Assembly (NCBI GenBank): GCA_900764115.1
Contig: CAAFMR010000444.1
Span: forward strand, 1-6,068
Length of the DNA: 6,068 bases
Direction: 5' to 3'
Origin: Clostridia bacterium
GTDB taxonomy: Bacteria; Bacillota; Clostridia; Oscillospirales; Acutalibacteraceae
The notes beneath the pieces are model-generated. The model was not told where the DNA came from. It made no database searches and saw nothing but the letters and a program-made list of their open reading frames with translations. Of the stretch, positions 1-6,068 are shown piece after piece. The translations under genes and the position numbers were made by a program. Numbering within the stretch: the stretch's first letter is position 1; each line of letters begins with the position of its first letter.

Positions 1-352
1 CGACGGGTATGCCGCCACCTATGGCGAAAACCCCGCGGTCACCATAGCGGGCAAGACCTACCGGCTGGTGGGTATGGGCGGCGTGGCGGCTGTCGCCGGC
101 AAGCTGACCGATGCGGAAACCCAGCTGGTGCAGGGGGGCACTGGCGTTCTGACCGTTCCTGCCAACAAGCTGTATTCTGCCGAGAACGGACGTGCGTACT
201 TTACTGTAGCGGTGTTAAATATTCCAGAAAGCGCCTATGACAAGGCGGTGGCGGTACGCCCCTATGTGGAGTATGAAGCGACTGATGGCACAAAACTCGT
301 AGTTTACGGTAACATTCAATATGCCTGTGTGAACGATTTTCCTGTAGAGTAA
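1..352 (+). CDS. C-terminal part of a secreted/surface protein (5' end outside window)
   Basis: The reading frame is open from base 2 (first full codon GAC) to the TAA at 350-352, giving about 116 visible residues. An internal ATG at base 68 is in frame, but coding sequence continues upstream of it and no ribosome binding site precedes it, so the gene starts outside the window. The tail contains the motifs KLYSAENGRAYFTVAV, NIPESAYD and VRPYVEYEATDG followed by a VVYG strand. From memory, this pattern is a beta-rich C-terminal domain found at the ends of many extracellular proteins of Oscillospiraceae, including glycosidases and repeat proteins; its function is not established. No membrane anchor or sortase signal is present, and the protein ends with NDFPVE. 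The stop lies 18 nt before the next start with no terminator between, so it is probably co-transcribed with the genes downstream. The catalytic or binding part cannot be judged from here. Confidence 0.85.
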   Translation, partial: DGYAATYGENPAVTIAGKTYRLVGMGGVAAVAGKLTDAETQLVQGGTGVLTVPANKLYSAENGRAYFTVAVLNIPESAYDKAVAVRPYVEYEATDGTKLVVYGNIQYACVNDFPVE

Positions 353-356
353 CCAT

Positions 357-363
357 AGGAGGT
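357..363 (+). promoter_or_regulatory. Ribosome binding site of the multi-discoidin protein gene
   Basis: AGGAGGT is a near-perfect Shine-Dalgarno sequence, 7 nt before the ATG at 371. It occupies most of the 18-nt gap after the preceding stop. It selects 371 over the ATG at 364, which touches the Shine-Dalgarno sequence and is out of frame with the long coding region. Confidence 0.9.
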
Positions 364-370
364 ATGGAGT

Positions 371-3300
371 ATGACCAAACGCTGGGTAAGCCTGTGTCTG
401 ACGGCGGCGCTGCTGCTGTCGATGCTGGGAGCGGTGATGCTGCCGGCGGTGCTGGCGGCATCCGCCACCGTCACCGGGGGCAAGCTCACAGCCGTCACCG
501 CTGAGGGCGATCTGCCCCGGGCGGAGAATCTGTTGGCGGGAAAAATCCCCACCATCGGCGATAAGAAATATACCCTGGATGGCAAGGTTGTCACCGGCAA
601 CACGACCTCCAACAGACTTACCACCCTGTATAGGGGGGATGCGGCTGCGCTGACGGATGGACTGGTGCAGGGCATTCATACCATCGCCACCGCTGAGACG
701 GTGGAGGACGGGATGGCGGCAGTGATGGTGGCGCAGAACGCCTGGAGCGGCGATAAAGGCTATGACGGCTGGGGCGACCATGTGTGGCTCGTCTACGACC
801 TGGGCGAAAGCAAAACCATCCAGTCGCTGCTCATCGCCAACAGCCTGACAGGGGCGTTGGGGGATGCGGGCGAGAATGCCCGGTATGTGCGCAAGGGCGA
901 AATCTATATAGCGGATACCCGCAGCGCTGCGGTCAATACAACGGCTTTGGCGATGTCCTTTGATTACAGTGACGCCGGAAAAGCGCCGGCAGTCCTCAAG
1001 CTGACGCTGAACACAGCGGCGGAGGGACGGTATGTGGCATTCCATTTCGTGGTGCCCAACGAAACCATCTTCAGCGAGACCGGCAATGCGCGGTATCGCA
1101 CAGTGCTGCTCAGCGAGCTGGGGGTGTACGCCCCCGCCGAGCCGGAGACGGTTGCCGTCACCGGCGGCACGCTGGCGGCGATAACAGCGGCGGACGGGCT
1201 GCCCACCGGGGAGAGCCTGATCGCCGGAAAGATCCCCAACATCGGTCACACCGGCAACACCTTGGACGGCGCAACAACCTCCCTGTACGCCGGCAAGGCG
1301 GCGGCGCTGACCGATGGCGCAATACAGGGGCTGCATACCGTCGCCACCGCGGAAACGGTGGCGGATGGCATGGCGGCGGTGGGCACCGGCAGCAACGCCT
1401 GGAGCCCAAGCTATAACGGCTGGGGTAACGACGTGTGGCTGGTGTATGATATGGGCAGGAGCCAGACAGTGGATGCCGTGGTGATTGCCAACAGCCTGGT
1501 GGGTGAGCTGGCGGATGCCGCCACCGGCAATCGGTATGTGTATAAGGGTGAAATCTATGTGGCGGACACCCGGGGCGATGCGGTGAACGAGCCGGCGCGG
1601 GTGCTGACCTTTGACCGCCCCGACGGTCACAAAAACGCACCGGCGGTGTTCAAGCTGACCCTGGAGAAAGCCGCCAGCGGTCGGTTTATCGCGTTCCATT
1701 TTGTGCTGCCGAATGAGGCGGTGTTCAGCGAGACCGGAGCCAACGACGGCAACGGCAACTATCGGTATAAAACCGCCCGTTTGAGCGAGCTGGCAGTGTA
1801 CGGCTCTGCCACGGCGGTGCAATATCCCGTGGCGGGCGGCGTGGCGACCGAAGCGACCCAGGCGCCGGAGGAGCCGAACCGGCTGGTGGGGCTGACGCCG
1901 ACGCTGGGAATTTCCGGCGAACCGGTGCCGGCCACCTCCGGACGGGACGATTGGAGCAAGCTGACCGACGGCAGCGTCCCCGGCGTATATGGGTCGGGCA
2001 CCGCCGCCGACATCGTGGCGGCGCAGGCGCGGGGGCAGGCGGAGGATACCTGGGTGCAGCTGACCTATGCGCTGCAGCAGCCCACCGCCATCACCTCCCT
2101 GCTGGTGGGCGGCGCGAAAGACACCACAGACGATTATCTGCTGCGGTGGGGTCGCATTTATATTGCCGACGACCTCGCCAAGCTGTATACGGCGGAGAGC
2201 TTCGTGATGGATTATAGCGAAACGGCGCTGGCGGCTATGCGGCTGACGCTGGCGCAGCCGGTGACGGGGCGGTATGTGGGCTTCTCCTTCTATATTCCGA
2301 AGGACGATCCCCAGTCCAGCTGGCAGACGGTGCCGGTCAACGGCAAGCGCTACGGCAAATGGTGGCAGCAGGCGCGCATCAGCGAGCTGGGGGTCTATGG
2401 CGAGGAGACCGCCGCCCCCGCCGCCCCGGAGGGAACCATGCAGGTCACCGGCGGCACCATGGTGCCGGTGCTGGAGGCGACCACCCTGCCGGAAAAGGAA
2501 AATCTGTTGGCGGGAATCATCCCCACCACCGGCGATAAGAGCAAAAAGCTGAATGAAAGCACCGTCCTCTACAGCGGCAACGCCGCCGCTCTGACCGACG
2601 GGCTGGTGCAGGGCGTGAATACGTATGCCACCGCTGACACGGTGACAGCGGGGATGGCGGCAATCAATACCGTCAACAACGCCTGGAACGACAGCTCCAA
2701 CGGCTGGGGCAGCCATGTGTGGCTGGTGTTCGATATGGGCGAGGAAAAGTCCCTGGATACCGTGCTGGTTGCCAACAGTCTGCTGGGTATGGTGGGGGCA
2801 GCCCCCGTCGGCGGACGCTATGTGTATAAGGGCGAGGTCTATGTGGGCGCCACCCGCAGCCAGGCGGTGGACAGCGCCTATCAGGTGCTGTCCTTCGACA
2901 GCACCGGCGGACACACCGCCACCCCGGCGGCAATGCTGTTCACGCTGGATGAAGCGAAAACCGGACGCTATGTGGGCTTCCATTTTGTGCTGCCCAACGA
3001 GGCAGCGTTCAGCGAAACCGGAGCCAGCGACGGCAGCGGCAACTATCGGTATAAGACCGCCCGCCTGAGCGAACTGGGGGTGTATTTCGACGACGCCCCC
3101 TATAAAGTGTCGCTGTTGCAGAATGAGAACGACAGCAGCAAGCTCCCCACCGGGGAGAACCTGCTGCGGGGCCGCACGGTCACCACCGAGGGCGGCGCTG
3201 CGCTGGCGGCGGGCAATGGGGAAATGTCCCTGCAGACCGACTTTGCCTACGCCACCGACGGGGTGGTGCTGGGCATCACCCAGCCGGTGGGTGACCGGCA

Positions 3301-4858
3301 GGATCCGGCGGCGGATAATAAATTCAGCTGGCGCACCTATGTGGACGGCGGCATCGCCATCGACCTGCGGGGCAAGGTGGAGCTGCAGCAGCTGCTGATC
3401 GCCGCCGATGCGTGGGACGACAGCGCCTATTGGATCAAGCGGGTGGAAATCTACACCGCCGATACGCTGAAAGCGCTGTTCGCCGGCGCGCCCACCGCCA
3501 CGGTGGAGCTGGGCGGCAGTCTGGCGGCGGTGGTAACCATGCGCCAGGAGACGGTGTGCCGGTATGTAGGCTTCCGTATCCCCGCCATCGGCAATGTGGT
3601 GCGGCTGGGTGAGCTGGGTGTCTACGGCACCTATCGCTCCCGGATGGGCGAGGTCACGAACCTTATCCTCAACAAGACTCCGGCGGAGGAATATCTCTGC
3701 GAGCCAAAGCTGCCGGATATTTATAATACCCCGGAGAACCGGCTGGATAATATCAGCTGGGACGAATCCTCCCTGCGGCTCACCGACGGCGATATGGACA
3801 GCCGCAGCGCCTGGACGGTCAAGACCGGCGACCGGTATGTGACGGTGGCGGATCGGAATTATATCCATTCCGACACCCCCTGGTCGGTGCTGATCTATCA
3901 TCTGGGCGGCACAGCCACGGTGGAGAGTATCACTCTCACCAGCACCCATGAGGTGGGCGATTACTTTGTAGGCGGCGCCGATTTCTATGTGGGACAGACG
4001 CTGAAGACCCTGTTTGACCCCGCCAACCGGGTGTATACCACCGGCGGTGAAAAGACTCTGTCTGAGCTGGATCCCGAGACGGGCAAGCCCAAGCTGGACC
4101 CCGCCACCGATGTGCGGGAGCGGGTCATCCGCTGCGAGCTGGAGGAGCCCCGGGAGGGACGGTATGTGGCATTTGTGGTGACCCGCCCCACCGCCTCGGA
4201 TAAACGGGGCTACAGCATCGCCCGAATCGACGAGCTGGAGGTGGCGGGCAATCTGCCCGCCGACAAGGTGGAGGTCCCGCCGCAGAATACCTTTACGGAT
4301 GCTGCCACCGGTATCACGCTGACGGTGGAGCAGCTGAACTACGATGACATTGATTTCTTCGCCGGGATCGGCAGCCTGCAGGTTACTACCGCTCCCTGGG
4401 GACAGGCGAGCACGATCGTTTGCGGCGGCTGGCTGGAGGTGCGGTCGGATGTATACACCTGCACCCTGCTGGACACCGCCGGGCAGGCGTTGTCCGCCGC
4501 CGCTCTGGGCGGGCGGACGCTGCGGGTGACGGTGCCCAACGGCACCGGCGGCGAGCTGGGTCTGGGAGAAATCGTGGACGGTCAGGTGGCGCGGGTGCGC
4601 AATTCCCGCACCGTGAACGGACAGATTATCGGTAAGAACCTCACCGGTTATCCCGTGCAGCTGGTGAAGCTGGGCTTTGCCGCCGACGGCGTGATCCGCA
4701 GCGGCGTTGCCGGCACGGACGTGTATACGCCGGGGCAGGTTGCCGGTGCGGCGCAGGTGCGCCGGCTGTGGTGGCTGCCGCTGCTGTTGCTGCCGCCGAT
4801 GGGCGGAGGGTGTCTGCTATGGCGGCGCAATCGCAGGGAAAGGGGGTGCCGCGTATGA
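371..4858 (+). CDS. Membrane-anchored surface protein with six discoidin (F5/8 type C-like) modules
   Basis: The 1495-residue product starts with a Sec signal peptide: MTKRW, a hydrophobic core at residues 6-28, and likely cleavage near AVLA-A at 29/30. Six modules of the discoidin/galactose-binding fold follow, at about 32-253, 261-477, 486-676, 690-905, 921-1085 and 1095-1292. Each has a TDG motif early on (lost from none), a hydrophobic strand before a D-L/M-G-type turn in most, a (E/D)(I/F)Y(V/I/T) strand, a G/C-RYV(A/G)F strand, and a closing SELGVY-like strand (IDELEVAG in the sixth). Modules 1, 2 and 4 are close paralogues; 3, 5 and 6 are divergent. A beta-rich domain covers about 1308-1436, then a linker, a transmembrane helix at about 1466-1484 and a basic tail (RRNRRERG). 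No LPXTG motif and no catalytic domain are seen. The family's usual role is binding sugars or other surface ligands; a role here as a wall-spanning glycan-binding protein is inference. An ATGA overlap links it to the next gene. Confidence 0.9.
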   Translation: MTKRWVSLCLTAALLLSMLGAVMLPAVLAASATVTGGKLTAVTAEGDLPRAENLLAGKIPTIGDKKYTLDGKVVTGNTTSNRLTTLYRGDAAALTDGLVQGIHTIATAETVEDGMAAVMVAQNAWSGDKGYDGWGDHVWLVYDLGESKTIQSLLIANSLTGALGDAGENARYVRKGEIYIADTRSAAVNTTALAMSFDYSDAGKAPAVLKLTLNTAAEGRYVAFHFVVPNETIFSETGNARYRTVLLSELGVYAPAEPETVAVTGGTLAAITAADGLPTGESLIAGKIPNIGHTGNTLDGATTSLYAGKAAALTDGAIQGLHTVATAETVADGMAAVGTGSNAWSPSYNGWGNDVWLVYDMGRSQTVDAVVIANSLVGELADAATGNRYVYKGEIYVADTRGDAVNEPARVLTFDRPDGHKNAPAVFKLTLEKAASGRFIAFHFVLPNEAVFSETGANDGNGNYRYKTARLSELAVYGSATAVQYPVAGGVATEATQAPEEPNRLVGLTPTLGISGEPVPATSGRDDWSKLTDGSVPGVYGSGTAADIVAAQARGQAEDTWVQLTYALQQPTAITSLLVGGAKDTTDDYLLRWGRIYIADDLAKLYTAESFVMDYSETALAAMRLTLAQPVTGRYVGFSFYIPKDDPQSSWQTVPVNGKRYGKWWQQARISELGVYGEETAAPAAPEGTMQVTGGTMVPVLEATTLPEKENLLAGIIPTTGDKSKKLNESTVLYSGNAAALTDGLVQGVNTYATADTVTAGMAAINTVNNAWNDSSNGWGSHVWLVFDMGEEKSLDTVLVANSLLGMVGAAPVGGRYVYKGEVYVGATRSQAVDSAYQVLSFDSTGGHTATPAAMLFTLDEAKTGRYVGFHFVLPNEAAFSETGASDGSGNYRYKTARLSELGVYFDDAPYKVSLLQNENDSSKLPTGENLLRGRTVTTEGGAALAAGNGEMSLQTDFAYATDGVVLGITQPVGDRQDPAADNKFSWRTYVDGGIAIDLRGKVELQQLLIAADAWDDSAYWIKRVEIYTADTLKALFAGAPTATVELGGSLAAVVTMRQETVCRYVGFRIPAIGNVVRLGELGVYGTYRSRMGEVTNLILNKTPAEEYLCEPKLPDIYNTPENRLDNISWDESSLRLTDGDMDSRSAWTVKTGDRYVTVADRNYIHSDTPWSVLIYHLGGTATVESITLTSTHEVGDYFVGGADFYVGQTLKTLFDPANRVYTTGGEKTLSELDPETGKPKLDPATDVRERVIRCELEEPREGRYVAFVVTRPTASDKRGYSIARIDELEVAGNLPADKVEVPPQNTFTDAATGITLTVEQLNYDDIDFFAGIGSLQVTTAPWGQASTIVCGGWLEVRSDVYTCTLLDTAGQALSAAALGGRTLRVTVPNGTGGELGLGEIVDGQVARVRNSRTVNGQIIGKNLTGYPVQLVKLGFAADGVIRSGVAGTDVYTPGQVAGAAQVRRLWWLPLLLLPPMGGGCLLWRRNRRERGCRV
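464..1129 (+). repeat. Discoidin-like module 1 (family A repeat)
   Basis: This in-frame repeat unit covers residues 32-253 and is related to modules 2 and 4. Shared blocks are VTGG, LLAGKIP, AAALTDG-VQG, ATAETV-GMAAV, HVWLVYD, KGEIY, AFHFV-PNE, FSETG and SELGVY. Compared with its sisters it has about ten extra residues before the LYRG block (around VVTGNTTSNR) and lacks the short DGNGNY-type insertion near its end. Confidence 0.85.
1151..1801 (+). repeat. Discoidin-like module 2 (family A repeat)
   Basis: This second copy covers residues 261-477 and is joined to module 1 by a short APAEPET linker. It carries the same order of blocks (VTGG, AGKIP, AAALTDG, ATAETV-DGMAAV, DVWLVYDMG, RYVYKGEIYV, FHFVLPNEA, SELAVY). 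It has the YNGWGND variant before the WLVYDMG strand and the DGNGNYRYKTARL end block that it shares with module 4. Confidence 0.85.
1826..2398 (+). repeat. Discoidin-like module 3 (divergent unit)
   Basis: Residues 486-676 form a shorter, divergent module between two family A copies. It keeps the KLTDG motif, the TWVQLTY strand, the GRIYIADDL strand, VTGRYVGFSF and the closing RISELGVYG. It lacks the ATAETV-GMAAV and FSETG blocks of family A. Its assignment as a discoidin-type fold rests on this order of motifs and on the neighbouring modules. Confidence 0.7.
2438..3085 (+). repeat. Discoidin-like module 4 (family A repeat, mosaic)
   Basis: The third family A copy covers residues 690-905, after an alanine/proline linker (AAPAAPEG). 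Its first part resembles module 1 (ENLLAG-IPT-GDK, ALTDGLVQG, HVWLV). Its last part resembles module 2 (RYVYKGE-YV, FHFVLPNEA, DG-GNYRYKTARLSEL). This suggests recombination between the copies. Confidence 0.8.
3131..3625 (+). repeat. Discoidin-like module 5 (short divergent unit)
   Basis: Residues about 921-1085 begin with LPTGENLLRGR, like the family A modules. They then follow the general discoidin order: YATDGVVLG, GIAIDLRGKVELQQLLI, RVEIYTADTLKALF, VCRYVGFRIP and RLGELGVYG. It is the shortest unit, about 165 residues, close to a typical F5/8 type C domain. Confidence 0.7.
3653..4246 (+). repeat. Discoidin-like module 6 (divergent unit with charged insertion)
   Basis: Residues about 1095-1292 contain RLTDGDMDS, SVLIYHLGG, ADFYVGQTLKTLFD, EGRYVAFVVTRP and a closing RIDELEVAG. 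A charged, proline-containing stretch (around SELDPETGKPKLDPATD) is inserted before the RYVAF strand. This is the most divergent of the six modules and the closest to the membrane. Confidence 0.65.
4292..4678 (+). other. Membrane-proximal beta-rich domain of the surface protein, unassigned
   Basis: Residues about 1308-1436 start with FTDAATGITLTVE and contain alternating hydrophobic strands: GSLQVTT, VYTCTLLDTAG, TLRVTVPNG and YPVQLVKLGF. The pattern of a TD-x(2)-TGI start and a central strand ending in D-x-AG, then a VTVP strand, recalls small Ig-like domains at the C-termini of other Firmicutes surface proteins. I cannot name a family. It sits between the last discoidin module and the membrane helix, so it may act as a stalk. 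Confidence 0.5.
4766..4822 (+). other. C-terminal transmembrane anchor of the surface protein
   Basis: Residues about 1466-1484 run from LWWLPLLLLPPMGGGCLLW, flanked by RR before and by RRNRRERG after. The basic tail fits the positive-inside rule for a single C-terminal helix with an outward N-terminus. No LPXTG-type sortase motif precedes it, so direct membrane anchoring is the likely mode of attachment. The two prolines in the middle make the helix somewhat irregular. Confidence 0.75.
4841..4848 (+). promoter_or_regulatory. Ribosome binding site of the glycosidase gene
   Basis: AGGGGGTG lies inside the last codons of the upstream gene, 6 nt before the ATG at 4855. With the ATGA overlap it suggests translational coupling. 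It supports 4855 as the start over the in-frame ATG at 4870, which has no such sequence before it and would cut into the signal peptide. Confidence 0.7.
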
Positions 4859-6068
4859 AACGGTTGGGTATGACGCTGACGGCGCTGCTGTTAGCGCTGT
4901 TCACCCTGCTGGGGACGCTGCCGCCGGTGCAGGCGGCGGTGACGGAGACATATGTCGCCCGGGAGCTGCTGGCGCCCGTTAACCCCAACGCCAGCCAGGA
5001 GGCAAAAAATCTGTTGGCGTATCTCTCTATGCTCAAGGACACCAACACCTTTGTCAGCGGCGCCTTTGAGATGTATACCAACACCGATCTTCACGACCAA
5101 GTAAAAGAGCAGTTCGGCGTGGAGCTGGGGCTGTATTCCTGCCGCTATGAGGAAACGGTGAACCCGGGCTATACCGCTGACAACCACGACGCGGTGCAGA
5201 TCACCAACGAGACTCAGGCGTCGGCGGTGCTGAAGGAGCGCTATGACCGGGGGGAAATCCTCCTGCTGCATTTCGACGGGGCGCTGCTGGAGTGGCTGAA
5301 GGATTATGCCAAGACTACCTACGGCACCGAGGATGATATGATCGTCCATCTGGACGCCACCAACCCGGAGCGGGATATGACGATGTATCTGGCTGCCGAG
5401 ACCTACCAGCAAAAGCTGGAGGGGGTGTTGGGACGGCTGGAGGACAGCGGCGTGAAGGCGTATCTGTACCGTCCCTTTGTGGAATTTACCAATCATAAAT
5501 TCAACGGCGTCAGCGACGAGGGTAAAGAGGCGTTCAAGCGGGTCTCTCAGCAGTATTCCGACCGGATGAAGCAATCCGGTCTGACGGGCTTCCTGCTGAA
5601 CTATACCCCCTCCGGCGGCTATTATTCCGAGGAGCGGTATGCGGGGAACGCCTATTATGATGTGCTGGGCGCGACGATGTATTCCGATTCCGGCTTTGAC
5701 GGGGCGCTGGTTCCCCGGCTGCAATTCACCGACTATGACTGGATGAGCAAGACCGGCAAGCCCTTTGGCTTTACGGAGCTGTCCTGCCGCACCGGTTATT
5801 GGCAAAAGCAGGCGGCGGACGGGCGCAGCAGCTGGTATAAGACCCTCACCACCATGCTGCAATACTGGCCGGAGGTCACCTATGTGAACACCTGGGGACC
5901 CACCACCTATTCTCTGCTGACGGAGAACCGCTCCGGCTCGGAGATGGCGGGTAACGACGACGGCTCCTGGTTCCTGTCCAGCCCCTATACCATCAACCGG
6001 GAGGATCTGCCGGATTACCGGAACGGCACCATTCCGTTCCCCGGAGTGGCGCAGGTGTATGCGACCCC
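4855..6068 (+). CDS. Secreted GH26-like (clan GH-A) glycosidase, 3' end outside window
   Basis: About 404 residues are visible. A signal peptide covers residues 1-27/28 (MKRLGM, a leucine-rich core, cleavage near VQA-A). The rest reads as a TIM-barrel glycosidase: NLLAYLSMLKD and FVSGAFEMYT near the start, EILLLHFDG at 134-142, LYRPFVEF at 204-211, YYDVLGATMY at 267-276, KPFGFTELS at 302-310 and VTYVNTWGP in the last strand. In GH26 the acid/base Glu follows RP(F/L)H and the nucleophile Glu sits in a K-P-x(3)-(S/T)E strand; E210 and E308 fit these roles and their spacing. Classical members act on beta-mannans, some on beta-1,3-xylan or mixed glucan. The His before the acid/base Glu is Val here, so the substrate is uncertain. 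Further domains may follow beyond the window. The gene overlaps its upstream neighbour by 4 nt. Another clan GH-A family is the main alternative. Confidence 0.75.
   Translation, partial: MKRLGMTLTALLLALFTLLGTLPPVQAAVTETYVARELLAPVNPNASQEAKNLLAYLSMLKDTNTFVSGAFEMYTNTDLHDQVKEQFGVELGLYSCRYEETVNPGYTADNHDAVQITNETQASAVLKERYDRGEILLLHFDGALLEWLKDYAKTTYGTEDDMIVHLDATNPERDMTMYLAAETYQQKLEGVLGRLEDSGVKAYLYRPFVEFTNHKFNGVSDEGKEAFKRVSQQYSDRMKQSGLTGFLLNYTPSGGYYSEERYAGNAYYDVLGATMYSDSGFDGALVPRLQFTDYDWMSKTGKPFGFTELSCRTGYWQKQAADGRSSWYKTLTTMLQYWPEVTYVNTWGPTTYSLLTENRSGSEMAGNDDGSWFLSSPYTINREDLPDYRNGTIPFPGVAQVYAT

Noticed and set aside
353..370. Possible promoter or terminator between the first two genes
   Set aside because: The gap is only 18 nt and is filled by the Shine-Dalgarno sequence. 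There is no inverted repeat, T-run or room for a -35/-10 pair.
1456..2437. Possible tandem DNA repeat or CRISPR-like periodicity
   Set aside because: The repeated words come from coding repeats of about 650-690 bp. They are imperfect, in frame and explained by the discoidin modules; there are no short direct repeats with regular spacers.
215..3949. A 1244-residue open frame on the - strand
   Set aside because: It is codon-aligned with the sense gene and open only because TTA, CTA and TCA codons are absent there. Its translation is rich in His, Arg, Gly and Gln, has no recognisable domain, mirrors the sense repeats and runs across the junction of two well-supported + strand genes.
4778..4822. 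LPPMGGG as a degenerate LPXTG sortase motif
   Set aside because: It lies inside the hydrophobic helix rather than before it, and it lacks the Thr-Gly pair, so it cannot serve as a normal sortase site.
5008..5022. CTGTTGGCG word in the glycosidase gene matching the start of modules 1 and 4
   Set aside because: The match is only a few codons (NLLA) and is explained by shared codon preference; flanking sequence does not match, so it is not a repeat unit.
4891..5862. A 323-residue open frame on the - strand
   Set aside because: It is the same kind of codon-aligned shadow, opposite a gene with a signal peptide, a ribosome binding site and conserved glycosidase motifs. It ends exactly at the single TTA codon of the sense gene.

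Overview
The window is a GC-rich stretch with all genes on the + strand, strong AGGAGG-type ribosome binding sites and Sec signal peptides. The protein families are typical of secreted and cell-surface proteins of gut Clostridia. A commensal of the Oscillospiraceae/Ruminococcaceae type is my inference, from composition and domain style; no taxonomic marker gene is present.

Layout: (1) 1-352 is the 3' end of a gene for a secreted protein, with a beta-rich C-terminal domain often seen in Clostridial extracellular proteins. (2) 371-4858 is a complete 1495-residue surface protein. It has a signal peptide, six discoidin/F5/8-type-C-like (galactose-binding-fold) modules in tandem, a separate C-terminal beta-rich domain, one transmembrane helix and a short basic cytoplasmic tail. 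(3) 4855 to the window edge is a secreted TIM-barrel glycosidase resembling GH26, cut off after about 404 residues.

The first intergenic gap is 18 nt, filled by the ribosome binding site. The second junction is an ATGA overlap. No promoter or terminator is visible, so the three genes look like the interior of one operon. The simplest reading is a cell-surface glycan capture and cleavage locus: a non-catalytic, membrane-anchored array of carbohydrate-binding-like modules made together with a secreted glycosidase. The substrate cannot be read from the sequence.

The points most worth following are the glycosidase, whose active-site surroundings differ from classical GH26 mannanases; the mosaic history of the discoidin repeats; and the unassigned membrane-proximal domain of the large protein.
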